From VXNE01 sp965116625 (GTDB taxonomy: Bacteria > Pseudomonadota > Gammaproteobacteria > Pseudomonadales > Azotimanducaceae), in assembly GCA_965116625.1 (NCBI GenBank), contig OZ220717.1:4092001-4156000 (forward strand): 64,000 nt of DNA. The letters run 5' to 3'. Below, in pieces: positions 42,492-51,731 of this stretch. The notes beneath the pieces were generated by a model. It saw nothing but the letters and a program-made list of their open reading frames with translations. It searched no databases and had not been told where the DNA came from. How positions within the stretch are numbered: position 1 is the stretch's first letter; every line of letters begins with the position of its first letter. The position numbers were made by a program, and so were the translations under genes.

Positions 42492-45400
42492 ATGTCGGGG
42501 ACGACAGCCTTTCACCCGGGAGTCGACGCCTGGTTCGCGTCCCGGTTCGAGGCGCCGACCGACGTCCAGGCGCGAAGCTGGCCAAGGATCGCCGCCGGCC
42601 AGCACCTCGTCATCACCGCGCCGACGGGGAGCGGCAAGACGCTGACGGCCTTCCTGTGGGCGCTCAACGCCTTCGCCACAGGCGCGTCGCCGACCGGCGC
42701 GACGCGGGTGCTCTACGTCTCCCCGCTGAAGGCCCTGAACAACGACATTCAGCGCAACCTGACGGAACCGTTGCGTGAGCTTCGCCACACCTTCGAAGAC
42801 CGGGGCGAGACGTTTCCCAATGTGCGCGCCGCGACGCGCAGCGGCGACACTCCCCAGGGGGAGCGCCAGCGCCTGTTGCGTCGGCCGCCGGAAATCCTCA
42901 TCACCACGCCGGAGAGCCTGCTGCTGCTCCTGACGACAACGCGGGGGCGGCAGGCGCTGTCGACGGTGGAGACCGTGATCACGGACGAGATTCACTCCAT
43001 CCTCGACAATCGGCGCGGAGCATCCCTGATGACGAGCCTCGAACGGCTGGTCGAGATCGCCGGCGAGTTCCAGCGCATCGCGCTGTCCGCGACGGTGCGG
43101 CCCCTCGAAGCCGTCGCGCGTTTCGTCGGCGGCAGCGACGAGCACGGCCGGCCGCGCGAGGTCGGCACGGTGTGCTCGGCGACGGACAAGCAGATCGACC
43201 TGGCGGTCCGGTTCCCCGAAGCGGCCCGCCACGCCGCGGAGAACGGCAAGAAGGTATGGGAGCCGTTGTCCGACGTGTTCCGGGACGTGATCGATGCGAA
43301 CCGCTCAACGCTCATCTTCGCCAACAGCCGCCGACTGACCGAGAAGATCACCCTCAAGCTGAACGACGACGCGGTGGGCCCGATCGCCTATGCCCATCAC
43401 GGGTCCCTGTCCCGGGAGGTCCGGACCGAGGTCGAGCGCCGCTTCAAGGACGGCGACCTCTCGGCCATCGTCGCGACCAATTCGCTGGAGATGGGAATCG
43501 ACATCGGCGACCTGGACCAGGTCGTGCTGGTGCAGTCGCCCCCCTCCCTCGCCGCCTCCCTGCAGCGCATCGGACGCGCCGGGCACAACGTCGGCGACAC
43601 GAGCCGGGCAGCGCTGTTCCCTACCCATGCGCGGGACTTCCTCGAGGCCGCCGCCATTGCGAACGCGGTGCGGGCGCGCGACATAGAGCCGCTTGCGGCC
43701 ATATCGAATCCACTCGACGTGCTCGCCCAGGTCCTGGTGTCGATGACCGCATCGGAGACCCGCACCGTCGACGGAGCGTACCGGACGATCCGCCGCGCCG
43801 GTCCGTACGCTTCGCTGGACCGCCGGCAATTCGACCTGGTCGTCGAGATGCTCGCCGGGCGCTATGCCGGCACCCGCATACGCGACCTCAGGCCCCGCGT
43901 CGCCTTCGACCGGACCCGCGGCACCCTGAAAGCGCGCAAGAGCGCCGTTTTCGCCCTGTACAACGCGGGCGGAACCATCCCCGACCGGGGCTATTACCAG
44001 CTCCGGCACGCGGAGTCGGGCGCCCTCATAGGAGAGCTCGACGAGGAGTTCGTCTGGGAGGCGACCATCGGGCAGAACTTCACCCTCGGCACCCAGAACT
44101 GGCGCATCGAGCGCATCACGCACAACGATGTCCTGGTCAGGCCGGCCGAGCCCGGTACCACCGCGCCGCCGTTCTGGCGCGCGGAGAACATCGAGCGCAG
44201 CTTCTACTTCTCCCAGCGCGTGGGAGACTTCCTGGAGTACGCGAACGGACTGCTGGCCGCCGGCGCGGAGGACGAACTCGAGGACCACCTGCGCGACAAA
44301 CTCGCCTTCGAAGCCATCGCGGCCGAGGAGTTGCGCGACTACCTGGCGCGCCAGCGCGAGGCGTCGGGCCGAGACCTTCCGCACCGGCATCACCTGCTGG
44401 TGGAGCACATACGCACGGGGCCGGGGGGCTATGCGGGGCCGGACAGGAATCAGCAGATCGTCCTGCACACGTCATGGGGCGGCCGCGTGAACCGTCCCGT
44501 CGCACTCGCGATGGAAGCCGCCTGGCAGCAGCGCTTCGACACCGAAGCCGATATCCATGCCGACAACTACGCCATCGTCGCGCAGGTCCAGGAGGGAGTC
44601 GATCCAGACTCGCTGCTCTCGCTCGTCCCGTCGGCCAACTTCGAGGCGTTGCTGCGGCAGTCCCTGGAGGGCAGCGGCTTCTTCGGCGCGCGGTTTCGCG
44701 AGTGCGCGGGCCGCGCCCTGCTGTTGACACGCCAGCGATTCAACCAGCGCATGCCGCTGTGGTTGACCCGCATGCAGGCAAAGAAACTCCTCACCGCGAT
44801 CCGGCGCCTCGACAACTTCCCCGTGCTGCTCGAGACCTGGCGCACCTGCCTCAACGACGAGTTCGACATGGCGGCCGCGCGCGAGGCGCTGGCCGACCTC
44901 GAGAGCGGCGCGATCGCCACCTCGATCACCGAGACTTCCGCGCCCACGCCGTTCGCCGCCGGGATCGCGTACGACCAGGTGAACCGGTACATGTACGCGG
45001 ACGACACGCCGGAACGGCGCGGCCCATCGGCGCTCTCCGAGGAACTGCTCCGCCAGGCCGTGCACGACCGGCGGCTGCGGCCGAGCATCGCGCCCGGTGT
45101 GATCGCCGACTTCGAGTCGAAGGCGCAGCGCACGGCGGCCGGCTACGCGCCGCAGGATGCCGGGGACCTGGCGGAGTGGGTGAAGGAGCGTGTGATGATA
45201 CCTGCGGGGGAACTCTCGACCCTGCTGGCCGACGCGACCTGGGACGTGCCGGACGACGTCACCCGTATCAAGCGCGGAACAGAAATGTGGCTCGTCCATG
45301 ACGAAGATGCCGCGCACATCGGACGTACGCTGTTGGGCAAGTCCGGTACGCCGGCTGGTCGCGAGGATCTCGAGCACGCCTTGCAGCTGTTCACGGAGTT

Positions 45401-46841
45401 CATCCGTTTCTACGGTCCACGCACCCGGGAGGAGTTGCGTGACCTGTTTCCTGTTGAACCCGACGCGCTCGACAGGATCCTCGCGTCGCTGGTGGACTCG
45501 GAAACCCTCGTCGAAGGACCCCTGGTCGATGGATCCGAAGCCAGCCAGTTCTGCGATGCGGAGAACCTCGAAACCCTCATTCGCTTCCAGCGCGCGGCCC
45601 GGCGCGCGACGGTCGAACCGCAGCCGGCTCGCATGTTGCCGGCGTTCCTCGCCGCGTGGCAGCGCTTGGGTGCCAGCGCGTCGGAGAGTCGGATGCTCGA
45701 CGTCGCGGAACAGCTTCGGGGCTTCGTTGCGCCGCTGCCCTTCTGGCTGGAAGACGCCTGGCGCCCGCGACTCGCCGGCTTCGAGCCGGAGATGCTCTCG
45801 TCCGCTCTGGCGAACTACGGGCTGGCCTGGCGCGGAGCCGGCCGGGAGCGCATCACGTTCGCCTTCGAGGACGAACTGGACGCGCTGGCGCCACCGGCTG
45901 CGGCAACGCCCGGGATCACCTCGCTGTTCATGGACACCGCCGCCCGATACACCTTCGCGCAACTGATGGATGCCTCGGACATGGACGCGGAAGCGTTCAA
46001 CGCCCTGTTCTGGGACGCGGTCTGGGCGGGACAGGTCGTCTCCGACGGCGTGCTGCCTTTGAAGACCGGCGCAGCGCAGCGCTTCCGGCTCGCCGGCGGG
46101 GTGCAGAAGCCGCGCCAGGCACCCAGCGCGTCGGACAGGCGTCTCGCCCGTGCGCGGGCGCGCCGCGTCGCCCAGGGGTGGCCGGGGAACTGGATGCTCG
46201 CGAGCGCGGAGCTGCCGACCGGGGACGCGGCGGTTCCGGATGCCATGGAAGCACTCGAGGCCGCCAAGGACCTGGGCCGCGTGCTGCTCGACCGGTACGG
46301 CATCGTGAACCGGGACATCGCGTCCCGGGAAGGCGGCGTATTCCGCTGGCGCGACCTGTTTCGCGCGCTGCGCGTCATGGAACTTTCCGGCGAGGTGGTG
46401 ACGGGCCTCTTCTTCGAGGACCTGGCCGGTCCCCAGTTCGCCCTCCCCGGCGCGGTACGCGAACTGACCCGCCTCACCACCGGCCGTCCGGCGACGTTCT
46501 GGGTAAACGCGGTCGACCCGATCGCTCCCACCGGTCTCGGACTCGACTGGGAAGGACTTCCCCAGCGCCGCGTCCAGAACCACCTGGGTTTCCACGCGGG
46601 CGAACTGGCCTTCGTCGTCGAGAATGGCGGAAAAAGGCTGTCGATTCACATCGATCCCGACGATCCGGTGCTCGACGCGCTCGCCGCCGACCTGGCGTCG
46701 ATCCTGCGCGGGCATCAACGCGTCGCGATCGAGACCATCAACGACCTGCCCGCCCGGCAGAGCCCATACCTCGAAGCGCTCGACAGGCACGTCAACTTCG
46801 CGCACGATCACCGCGGGGTCTACGTAGAACGATCCGTCTAG
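42492..46841 (+). CDS. lhr: Lhr-type superfamily 2 helicase
   Basis: 1449 residues (E. coli Lhr is 1538). The motor has Walker A ITAPTGSGKTLTAF, motif Ib SPLKALNNDIQRNL, the Walker B variant TDEIHSILDNRRG, LSATVRP and QRIGRAGHNVGDTS. A winged helix and the large Lhr C-terminal region follow, including the DNA-glycosylase-fold part recently linked to uracil removal in Lhr-Core/CTD proteins (that activity is known of the family, not shown here). It acts in DNA repair, unwinding RNA:DNA hybrids. The stop codon TAG is part of the CTAG that begins a MITE-like element. Confidence 0.94.
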   Translation: MSGTTAFHPGVDAWFASRFEAPTDVQARSWPRIAAGQHLVITAPTGSGKTLTAFLWALNAFATGASPTGATRVLYVSPLKALNNDIQRNLTEPLRELRHTFEDRGETFPNVRAATRSGDTPQGERQRLLRRPPEILITTPESLLLLLTTTRGRQALSTVETVITDEIHSILDNRRGASLMTSLERLVEIAGEFQRIALSATVRPLEAVARFVGGSDEHGRPREVGTVCSATDKQIDLAVRFPEAARHAAENGKKVWEPLSDVFRDVIDANRSTLIFANSRRLTEKITLKLNDDAVGPIAYAHHGSLSREVRTEVERRFKDGDLSAIVATNSLEMGIDIGDLDQVVLVQSPPSLAASLQRIGRAGHNVGDTSRAALFPTHARDFLEAAAIANAVRARDIEPLAAISNPLDVLAQVLVSMTASETRTVDGAYRTIRRAGPYASLDRRQFDLVVEMLAGRYAGTRIRDLRPRVAFDRTRGTLKARKSAVFALYNAGGTIPDRGYYQLRHAESGALIGELDEEFVWEATIGQNFTLGTQNWRIERITHNDVLVRPAEPGTTAPPFWRAENIERSFYFSQRVGDFLEYANGLLAAGAEDELEDHLRDKLAFEAIAAEELRDYLARQREASGRDLPHRHHLLVEHIRTGPGGYAGPDRNQQIVLHTSWGGRVNRPVALAMEAAWQQRFDTEADIHADNYAIVAQVQEGVDPDSLLSLVPSANFEALLRQSLEGSGFFGARFRECAGRALLLTRQRFNQRMPLWLTRMQAKKLLTAIRRLDNFPVLLETWRTCLNDEFDMAAAREALADLESGAIATSITETSAPTPFAAGIAYDQVNRYMYADDTPERRGPSALSEELLRQAVHDRRLRPSIAPGVIADFESKAQRTAAGYAPQDAGDLAEWVKERVMIPAGELSTLLADATWDVPDDVTRIKRGTEMWLVHDEDAAHIGRTLLGKSGTPAGREDLEHALQLFTEFIRFYGPRTREELRDLFPVEPDALDRILASLVDSETLVEGPLVDGSEASQFCDAENLETLIRFQRAARRATVEPQPARMLPAFLAAWQRLGASASESRMLDVAEQLRGFVAPLPFWLEDAWRPRLAGFEPEMLSSALANYGLAWRGAGRERITFAFEDELDALAPPAAATPGITSLFMDTAARYTFAQLMDASDMDAEAFNALFWDAVWAGQVVSDGVLPLKTGAAQRFRLAGGVQKPRQAPSASDRRLARARARRVAQGWPGNWMLASAELPTGDAAVPDAMEALEAAKDLGRVLLDRYGIVNRDIASREGGVFRWRDLFRALRVMELSGEVVTGLFFEDLAGPQFALPGAVRELTRLTTGRPATFWVNAVDPIAPTGLGLDWEGLPQRRVQNHLGFHAGELAFVVENGGKRLSIHIDPDDPVLDALAADLASILRGHQRVAIETINDLPARQSPYLEALDRHVNFAHDHRGVYVERSV

Positions 46842-47163
46842 ACCGCATATCTCACCAAGGGCCGCGATGATCGCGCAGGATTTTTTTCGTGTGCGCGTGC
46901 TCGGAGCCCTCAGCCGGGGAGCGCGAGGGGAACCCCTCGCAAGAAAAGAACCGAAAGCATAGCCGCCGCTTATGGTGCAGCGAGCACGTGCGCGCACACG
47001 GAAAAAAGTGCCCCAAAGGCTTCGCCTTTGGCCCGACCCCACCGTGCGAGGGCGCGGCAGCGCGGTCTGTTACCTGTCCGAACGTCGAAAACCGAACATA
47101 CCTCATTGAAATACAATGACCTTTGCTGATTCGACAAGCGCCTTGGTGAGATATGCGGGCTAG
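46838..47163. mobile_element. MITE-like element, copy 2 (326 bp, CTAG ends)
   Basis: Bounded by CTAG at 46838-46841 and 47160-47163. The left end reads CTAGACCGCATATCTCACCA and the complement of the right end CTAGCCCGCATATCTCACCA, a 19/20 terminal inverted repeat. It shares the internal blocks of copy 1 (20235-20484) but is longer: it has an extra GC-rich segment after the first stem and an extra hairpin-forming segment, CCAAAGGCTTCGCCTTTGG. GCCGCGATGATCGCGCAGGA followed by a T-run near the left end could act as a terminator for lhr. It has no coding capacity for a transposase. Confidence 0.78.
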
Positions 47164-47216
47164 GGGCCTGCGCCGCAGCACGGCACGCAGTGCCGGTCAA
47201 GGCGGAGGCCATAGAC

Positions 47217-47266
47217 GGGGCTTGGGCGGGGGTGAAACACGGCGCGCCGACGGATTTCATGGCGCT
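47217..47266 (+). repeat. Dispersed 50-60 bp intergenic element, copy 3
   Basis: Reads GGGGCTTGGGCGGGGGTGAA, then ACACGGCGCGCC, and ends GACGGATTTCATGGCGCT. It lies between the MITE-like element and the HIT gene. Together the two elements account for most of the 471-base gene-free gap 46842-47312; nothing else is visible there apart from the upstream region of the HIT gene. Confidence 0.75.
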
Positions 47267-47312
47267 AGAAGCACCGCTATCGGGATGACGGGCGGACTGA
47301 TACGATGCCTCA

Positions 47313-47735
47313 ATGGCTTACGACCCCGACAACATCTTCGCCAAGATCCTGCGGGGCGAGGCGAACGCCCACGTGGTGCTCGACGAGGAACACTGCTTCG
47401 CGTTCATGGACCTGATGCCGCAGAGCCCCGGCCATACGCTCATCATTCCGCGCGAGCCGGCGGAGAACATCTTCGACCTGAGCGACGAAGGGCTCGCGCA
47501 CCTCACCGCGACCACGCGGCGCGTAGCCAGGGCGGTAAAAACCGCGCTCAATCCGGCGGGGCTCATGATCGCGCAACTGAACGGGGCCGATGCGGGACAG
47601 ACCGTGTTCCACATCCACTTCCACGTGATACCGCGCTACGCCGGCGAAGGGCTGACCTTCCACGCGCGAACCATGGCGGATGCCGATGAACTGGCCGCGA
47701 CTGCCGCCAGGATCCGCGCCGCGCTGGACACCTGA
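47313..47735 (+). CDS. HIT family hydrolase
   Basis: 140-residue histidine-triad nucleotide hydrolase/transferase. The triad is VFHIHFHVIPRY, with the catalytic central histidine; the N-terminal FAKILRGEANAHVVLDEEHC and LIIPREPAENIFDL are typical of the HinT-like branch. Such proteins hydrolyse AMP-lysine or other nucleoside phosphoramidates in the cytosol. The ATG at 47313 is the only sensible start. The next gene, a luciferase-like oxidoreductase, begins 82 bases later. Confidence 0.93.
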   Translation: MAYDPDNIFAKILRGEANAHVVLDEEHCFAFMDLMPQSPGHTLIIPREPAENIFDLSDEGLAHLTATTRRVARAVKTALNPAGLMIAQLNGADAGQTVFHIHFHVIPRYAGEGLTFHARTMADADELAATAARIRAALDT

Positions 47736-47817
47736 GACTCGGGGTTCATCCGGCCGACGGCAACCCGAAACGCGAGTGCGTTTCACGCGGTAGAATGGGA
47801 CCAAGGAGGGGGGTGCT

Positions 47818-48894
47818 ATGGACATCGGGTATTTGACTTTCTGGGGTCCGAAACCGAACGAGTCGGTCACGGAGGGCTATGCCGCCAACCTGAAGGAGGT
47901 CGCCGCCGCCGACGACATCGGAATGGACTCGGTGTGGGTCGGAGGCGTCCCGCTTGGAGGCATTCAACCCCTGCAGATAGCACCGGCGATCGCCGCCGTC
48001 ACGAGCAGGATCAGGATCGGGACGGCCGTGCACCTCCCGCACCTGCGGGCGCCCGGCGAGAAGTTCGAGACCAATGTCAGGGAAGGTGGTTCCAGGATAG
48101 ACCGCAGAGGCCAGGCGGGAGAGCGCTACAAGTACGTGTTCGAAAACCTGCCGCAGGCGAACCCCCTCAATGTCGCCGAGCAGATCGCCATCATCGACCA
48201 GGTCAGCAACGGCCGTTTCATCTACGGCGCGGGCGGCAATACCACCGGCGACCCGCGGCGCCAGAGACACTTCCTCGAGTACCTGGAAGTGATGAAAAAG
48301 GTCTGGACGGAGGACCAGTTTTCCGGATACGAGGGCGAGTTCTTCAATTACCCGCCGCTCCCCGGAGTTTCGCGCATCAATCCGAAGCCCGTGCAGCAGC
48401 CCCATCCGCAGATCCTGCTGCCGCTCGACAGCCAGCAGAACTTCATTCCCATGGGCAAAAACGGCTATTGCATCGCCATCGGCGGCGGCAGTTCGCACAA
48501 CGAGCGTGGCGACGCCGTGCTGAAGCAGGATGTGGCGAACTACCGCCAGGCATGGAAGGATGCCGACAACCCCGGAAAGCCCAGGGTCGTGATCCGCATC
48601 ACCGCCCACGTGTCGGCGTCACAGGCGGAGGTCGACCGCATCCGGGAAGCCGCCGACCGGGCGCGCGCGGAAAGAATGGCAGCCCGAGGGCAAACCCCCA
48701 GGCAAGGCGGTCCCGAGCGGGGATCCAACCTGGTTGGAACGCCGCCGGAAGTGGTGGACCGCATCCACGAACTCGAGGAAGACTTCGGCGCCGACGAGAT
48801 CATGTGCACCTGGATGGGCCGCACCCTCTCCCGCGAGGACGTAGTGAACACGATGCAACTCATGGCCGACGAAGTCATGCCCAGGGTCAAGTGA
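47818..48894 (+). CDS. Luciferase-like (LLM class) flavin-dependent oxidoreductase
   Basis: 358-residue TIM-barrel monooxygenase or F420/FMN oxidoreductase. The start MDIGYLTFWGPKPNESV has a GGAGGGGGG ribosome site. Family strands are GMDSVWVGGVPLGG, RIRIGTAVHLPHLR, and LNVAEQIAIIDQVSNGRFIYGAG. The active site is not readable to a substrate; the insertion RRQRHFLEYLEVMKKVWTED is usual for alkanesulfonate/bacterial-luciferase relatives. It may form an operon with the downstream sucrase/ferredoxin-like gene (19 bases apart). Confidence 0.88.
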   Translation: MDIGYLTFWGPKPNESVTEGYAANLKEVAAADDIGMDSVWVGGVPLGGIQPLQIAPAIAAVTSRIRIGTAVHLPHLRAPGEKFETNVREGGSRIDRRGQAGERYKYVFENLPQANPLNVAEQIAIIDQVSNGRFIYGAGGNTTGDPRRQRHFLEYLEVMKKVWTEDQFSGYEGEFFNYPPLPGVSRINPKPVQQPHPQILLPLDSQQNFIPMGKNGYCIAIGGGSSHNERGDAVLKQDVANYRQAWKDADNPGKPRVVIRITAHVSASQAEVDRIREAADRARAERMAARGQTPRQGGPERGSNLVGTPPEVVDRIHELEEDFGADEIMCTWMGRTLSREDVVNTMQLMADEVMPRVK

Positions 48895-48913
48895 GACCGA
48901 CCCGATCCGCGCG

Positions 48914-49762
48914 ATGACCGAACGGCAGTACTGCTCCGACCTTTCCCTCGCCGCCGGCGAACCCCTGGCCGGCACCGCCGCCCGCGTCGACGTCTGGCTG
49001 CTTCTCGAATACAACCCTGTCTGGCGCGCGAAGGCCGTCACCGACAACGACCTGTCGCCGACGGTGGTCGCCTGGCTGGATCAGCAGATGGAGTCGATGA
49101 CCGACCGGGGCCTGCAACCCCGGCTGCAGTTCATTCGGCAGCCCGAACTCGATCGCGAACAGATCGCGTTTTTCGCAGGTACGCCGGAAGGCCTGTACCG
49201 CGCGGACGTCGGTGGCTACGGCGCGATTGCGGATCTGGACATCGAGACCGACCTGGGAAGCAAGTCCATGCCGCGTGTCGAAGCGACACAGTACTTCGTC
49301 TGCACGAACGGCCAGCGCGACCTCTGCTGCGCCCGTTTCGGGCTTCCGGCTTACGCGAGGCTGCGCGAACTCGTGGGCGAGCGCGCCTGGCAGACGACCC
49401 ATGTCGGCGGGCACCGCTTCGCGCCCAACGTCCTGACGCTGCCGCAGGGCGTGCTGTACGGCCGCGTGCGGCCCGAAGCCGTGCCGGGATTCGTCGAGGA
49501 TGTCGAGGCGGGCCGGCTGCCGCGGGACCACGTGAGGGGCCGGTCCGCCCTGCCCGCCGAGGCGCAGGCGGCGGAGGTCGCGCTCGACGAGCGGATGCTC
49601 GAACTGGTGGGCTGCGACGCGGGCCACGTGGTCATGCGGACGGAGACGGGCGAACGCCGCATCCGCGTCATTCAGGCCGATGCGATGGAGATCATCGCCA
49701 GTTGCGGCGATGAAGCCACCGAGTGCGTGAGGCCCATCAGCGCGACGCTTGAGCAATCCTGA
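48914..49762 (+). CDS. Sucrase/ferredoxin-like family protein
   Basis: 282 residues of the Suc_Fer-like (thioredoxin-like [2Fe-2S] ferredoxin) family. An early cysteine (ERQYCSDLS) and the diagnostic CTNGQRDLCCARFG and HVGGHRFAPN motifs, which supply the cluster cysteines and histidine, are present. The reported 'sucrase' activity of a founding member is doubtful; these are best regarded as iron-sulfur electron-transfer proteins. The association with a flavin oxidoreductase 19 bases upstream would fit a role as electron partner. Confidence 0.88.
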   Translation: MTERQYCSDLSLAAGEPLAGTAARVDVWLLLEYNPVWRAKAVTDNDLSPTVVAWLDQQMESMTDRGLQPRLQFIRQPELDREQIAFFAGTPEGLYRADVGGYGAIADLDIETDLGSKSMPRVEATQYFVCTNGQRDLCCARFGLPAYARLRELVGERAWQTTHVGGHRFAPNVLTLPQGVLYGRVRPEAVPGFVEDVEAGRLPRDHVRGRSALPAEAQAAEVALDERMLELVGCDAGHVVMRTETGERRIRVIQADAMEIIASCGDEATECVRPISATLEQS

Positions 49763-49785
49763 GAACCTTGAGGCTCTGACCGCCG

Positions 49786-51693
49786 TTATTGCGGCGTGTA
49801 CCAGATAGGCGAGGTGTAGGCCCTTTCCTGGATCACCACGGGCTCCTGCTCGGGGATCGCGGCGACATCGAGTTGATAGAACCTGACGTCGTATAGGGTC
49901 CAGCGCGGCGTCGGGATCTGCAGCACGCGCACGTAGTAAAACGCCGAGGCGTCGGGGTCGAAGTCCGGGTCGCGCCACACCACGCTCAGTTCGGCCGCGC
50001 CGACGCTGTTCAGGTAGGTGGCGTTCTGAAGGTCTACGGTATTGCCGACCGGGTCCGCCGACGTGCCGTCCTCACCCGGCGTTCTGCCATCGGAAAGCAC
50101 CACATCGTACACGCGCTCGGACGTCCGTCCCGCGCTGTCGCGCCAGCCCTTCACGACCTGCACGCGGTCCAGGTTGGCGCCGTCGGGGTCCTTCACCGCG
50201 CGCACCAGGAAGCTCGGCGCCTTGCCTTCGGGCGCGGCGGTCAGATCCCCGCCCATGGGTACGCCCTTGCGGTAGCCGACGGCCGCCAGGCTCGGACTTG
50301 CGGCATCGCCGTCCTCAAAGCCCCAGCCGCCGAAGAACCGCACGGCCATGCGGGGTCCGGTGGTGGCATAGACCTCGCGACGCTTCATGGCGTCGAACAC
50401 AGCACGACGCGTGTTCTCCCGCGCCCACACCGCCGCGTAGCCCGATGCGGCATAGTTCGAACTGGAGAACGGGCGGTAGCGGCTGGGCTCGTTGATTCCC
50501 ATCTTGCTCCAGTAATTGTCCTCGTCCGCCGTGGCAAGGCCGGTATGGGAGTCGGTGCTGCCGATCATGCCGAACTTGAAGGGATTCACCCCCAGCTCCG
50601 AGCCCAGGTCCAGGCCGAGGGCGAGAGCCGGTCGGACGTAGGACTGCGCAGCGGCCACTTCCTTCGATAGAGCCTGGGTGGCGGCAGGCGCCGACCTTGC
50701 TGCCCAATTCTCGAAAACCGCGAAAGCATCGTTCGGCGATACGAGCGGGTGCGTCTCGCTATCTCCCTTGTACTGTGTCACCTCGACGACGGGTTCGAAC
50801 CGAGCCCTCGTGCGGGCGTAGGCGGGTGTCAGCGGCGCGCCCCCGTAGTCGCCCGGGCTGAACATCTGGCCGCGGCTGAGATTGGCATTGTGCGGAATGG
50901 AGATCACGTTTCCGCCCAGGCAATCTTCGTAGTCCGCCAGGTAAGCCCAGAGATCCTCCGGGTCGTCGCTGTCGTACCTCGAGAACGGCAACGTCTGTCC
51001 CGTCAACTCGGGCCCGTCTCCGTAGAGAACGTTTCGATGAATCGACGCATATCCCTCCCCCGCCCCCCTGGCAGTCCATTCGTAGCCGATGAAGGTCGTG
51101 AACGTGCCCGGATCGTTGTGCTTCTCGGCCACCCGGATCACTTCGCTCCACATGTCGCGGCGAAAGTCCTCATCGATGGCGTAGTGCTCCAGCCAGGCCG
51201 CCTTGGCGGCGCCGAGGGGACTACGCATTGCATCGAACTCCTCGGCCGTCGGCGCACTCAGGACATCGCGCACTGGCGGCAGCTCCGCGATCAGCCGCGC
51301 CGTGCTGGCGGCGTTTTCCGTCTCCGGCAATAGCGCGGGATTCTCGGCCAGGCGCGGCAGGACGCCGAGGTTTTCCGCGTGGTCCGACACCATCAGGAAG
51401 TCCAGCGCGCGGCGCAGGCGCACCGGCTGGCCGCTGGTCGACAGCACGGTTTCGCCCTTCGCGAAACGATAGGCGTCGTCGGGCGTGAGCCTGGAGCCCA
51501 GCGCGAAGGCGTCGCCGGAAAGATAGGAGTGCAGGTGCGTGTCGCCCCAGTATACGTTGTCCGGGTAGGCGTCATCGACATTGGGCGAATACGCCTCGGC
51601 CGCTGCCGCGATGGGGCACAGCCAGAGGGTGAAAAGCAACACCGCCCCTCCGACATCATCGATCCCTGCTGACCCGCATGGGGTGTCGATCAT
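49786..51693 (-). CDS. DUF3604 domain protein, exported
   Basis: 635 residues. The signal peptide (about 1-33) has the core VLLFTLWLCPIAAAA; I start at the in-frame ATG at 51693 rather than 51735 because this leaves a normal signal length. The mature part begins YWGDTHLHSYLSGDAF and later has DFLMVSDHAENLGVLPR, PHP-like metal-binding motifs, and the C-terminal GRTSERVYDVVLSD region typical of the family. The function of DUF3604 proteins is not established; they are common in marine and environmental bacteria. The gene is convergent with the ferredoxin-like gene. Confidence 0.9.
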   Translation of the reverse strand: MIDTPCGSAGIDDVGGAVLLFTLWLCPIAAAAEAYSPNVDDAYPDNVYWGDTHLHSYLSGDAFALGSRLTPDDAYRFAKGETVLSTSGQPVRLRRALDFLMVSDHAENLGVLPRLAENPALLPETENAASTARLIAELPPVRDVLSAPTAEEFDAMRSPLGAAKAAWLEHYAIDEDFRRDMWSEVIRVAEKHNDPGTFTTFIGYEWTARGAGEGYASIHRNVLYGDGPELTGQTLPFSRYDSDDPEDLWAYLADYEDCLGGNVISIPHNANLSRGQMFSPGDYGGAPLTPAYARTRARFEPVVEVTQYKGDSETHPLVSPNDAFAVFENWAARSAPAATQALSKEVAAAQSYVRPALALGLDLGSELGVNPFKFGMIGSTDSHTGLATADEDNYWSKMGINEPSRYRPFSSSNYAASGYAAVWARENTRRAVFDAMKRREVYATTGPRMAVRFFGGWGFEDGDAASPSLAAVGYRKGVPMGGDLTAAPEGKAPSFLVRAVKDPDGANLDRVQVVKGWRDSAGRTSERVYDVVLSDGRTPGEDGTSADPVGNTVDLQNATYLNSVGAAELSVVWRDPDFDPDASAFYYVRVLQIPTPRWTLYDVRFYQLDVAAIPEQEPVVIQERAYTSPIWYTPQ

Positions 51694-51731
51694 TGCTTCT
51701 TCATCCAAGTAAGGTGCACGACTCCGCCGCT

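Noticed and set aside
44472..47042. 856-codon minus-strand frame opposite lhr
   Set aside because: Shadow of lhr continuing into the MITE; low-complexity composition.
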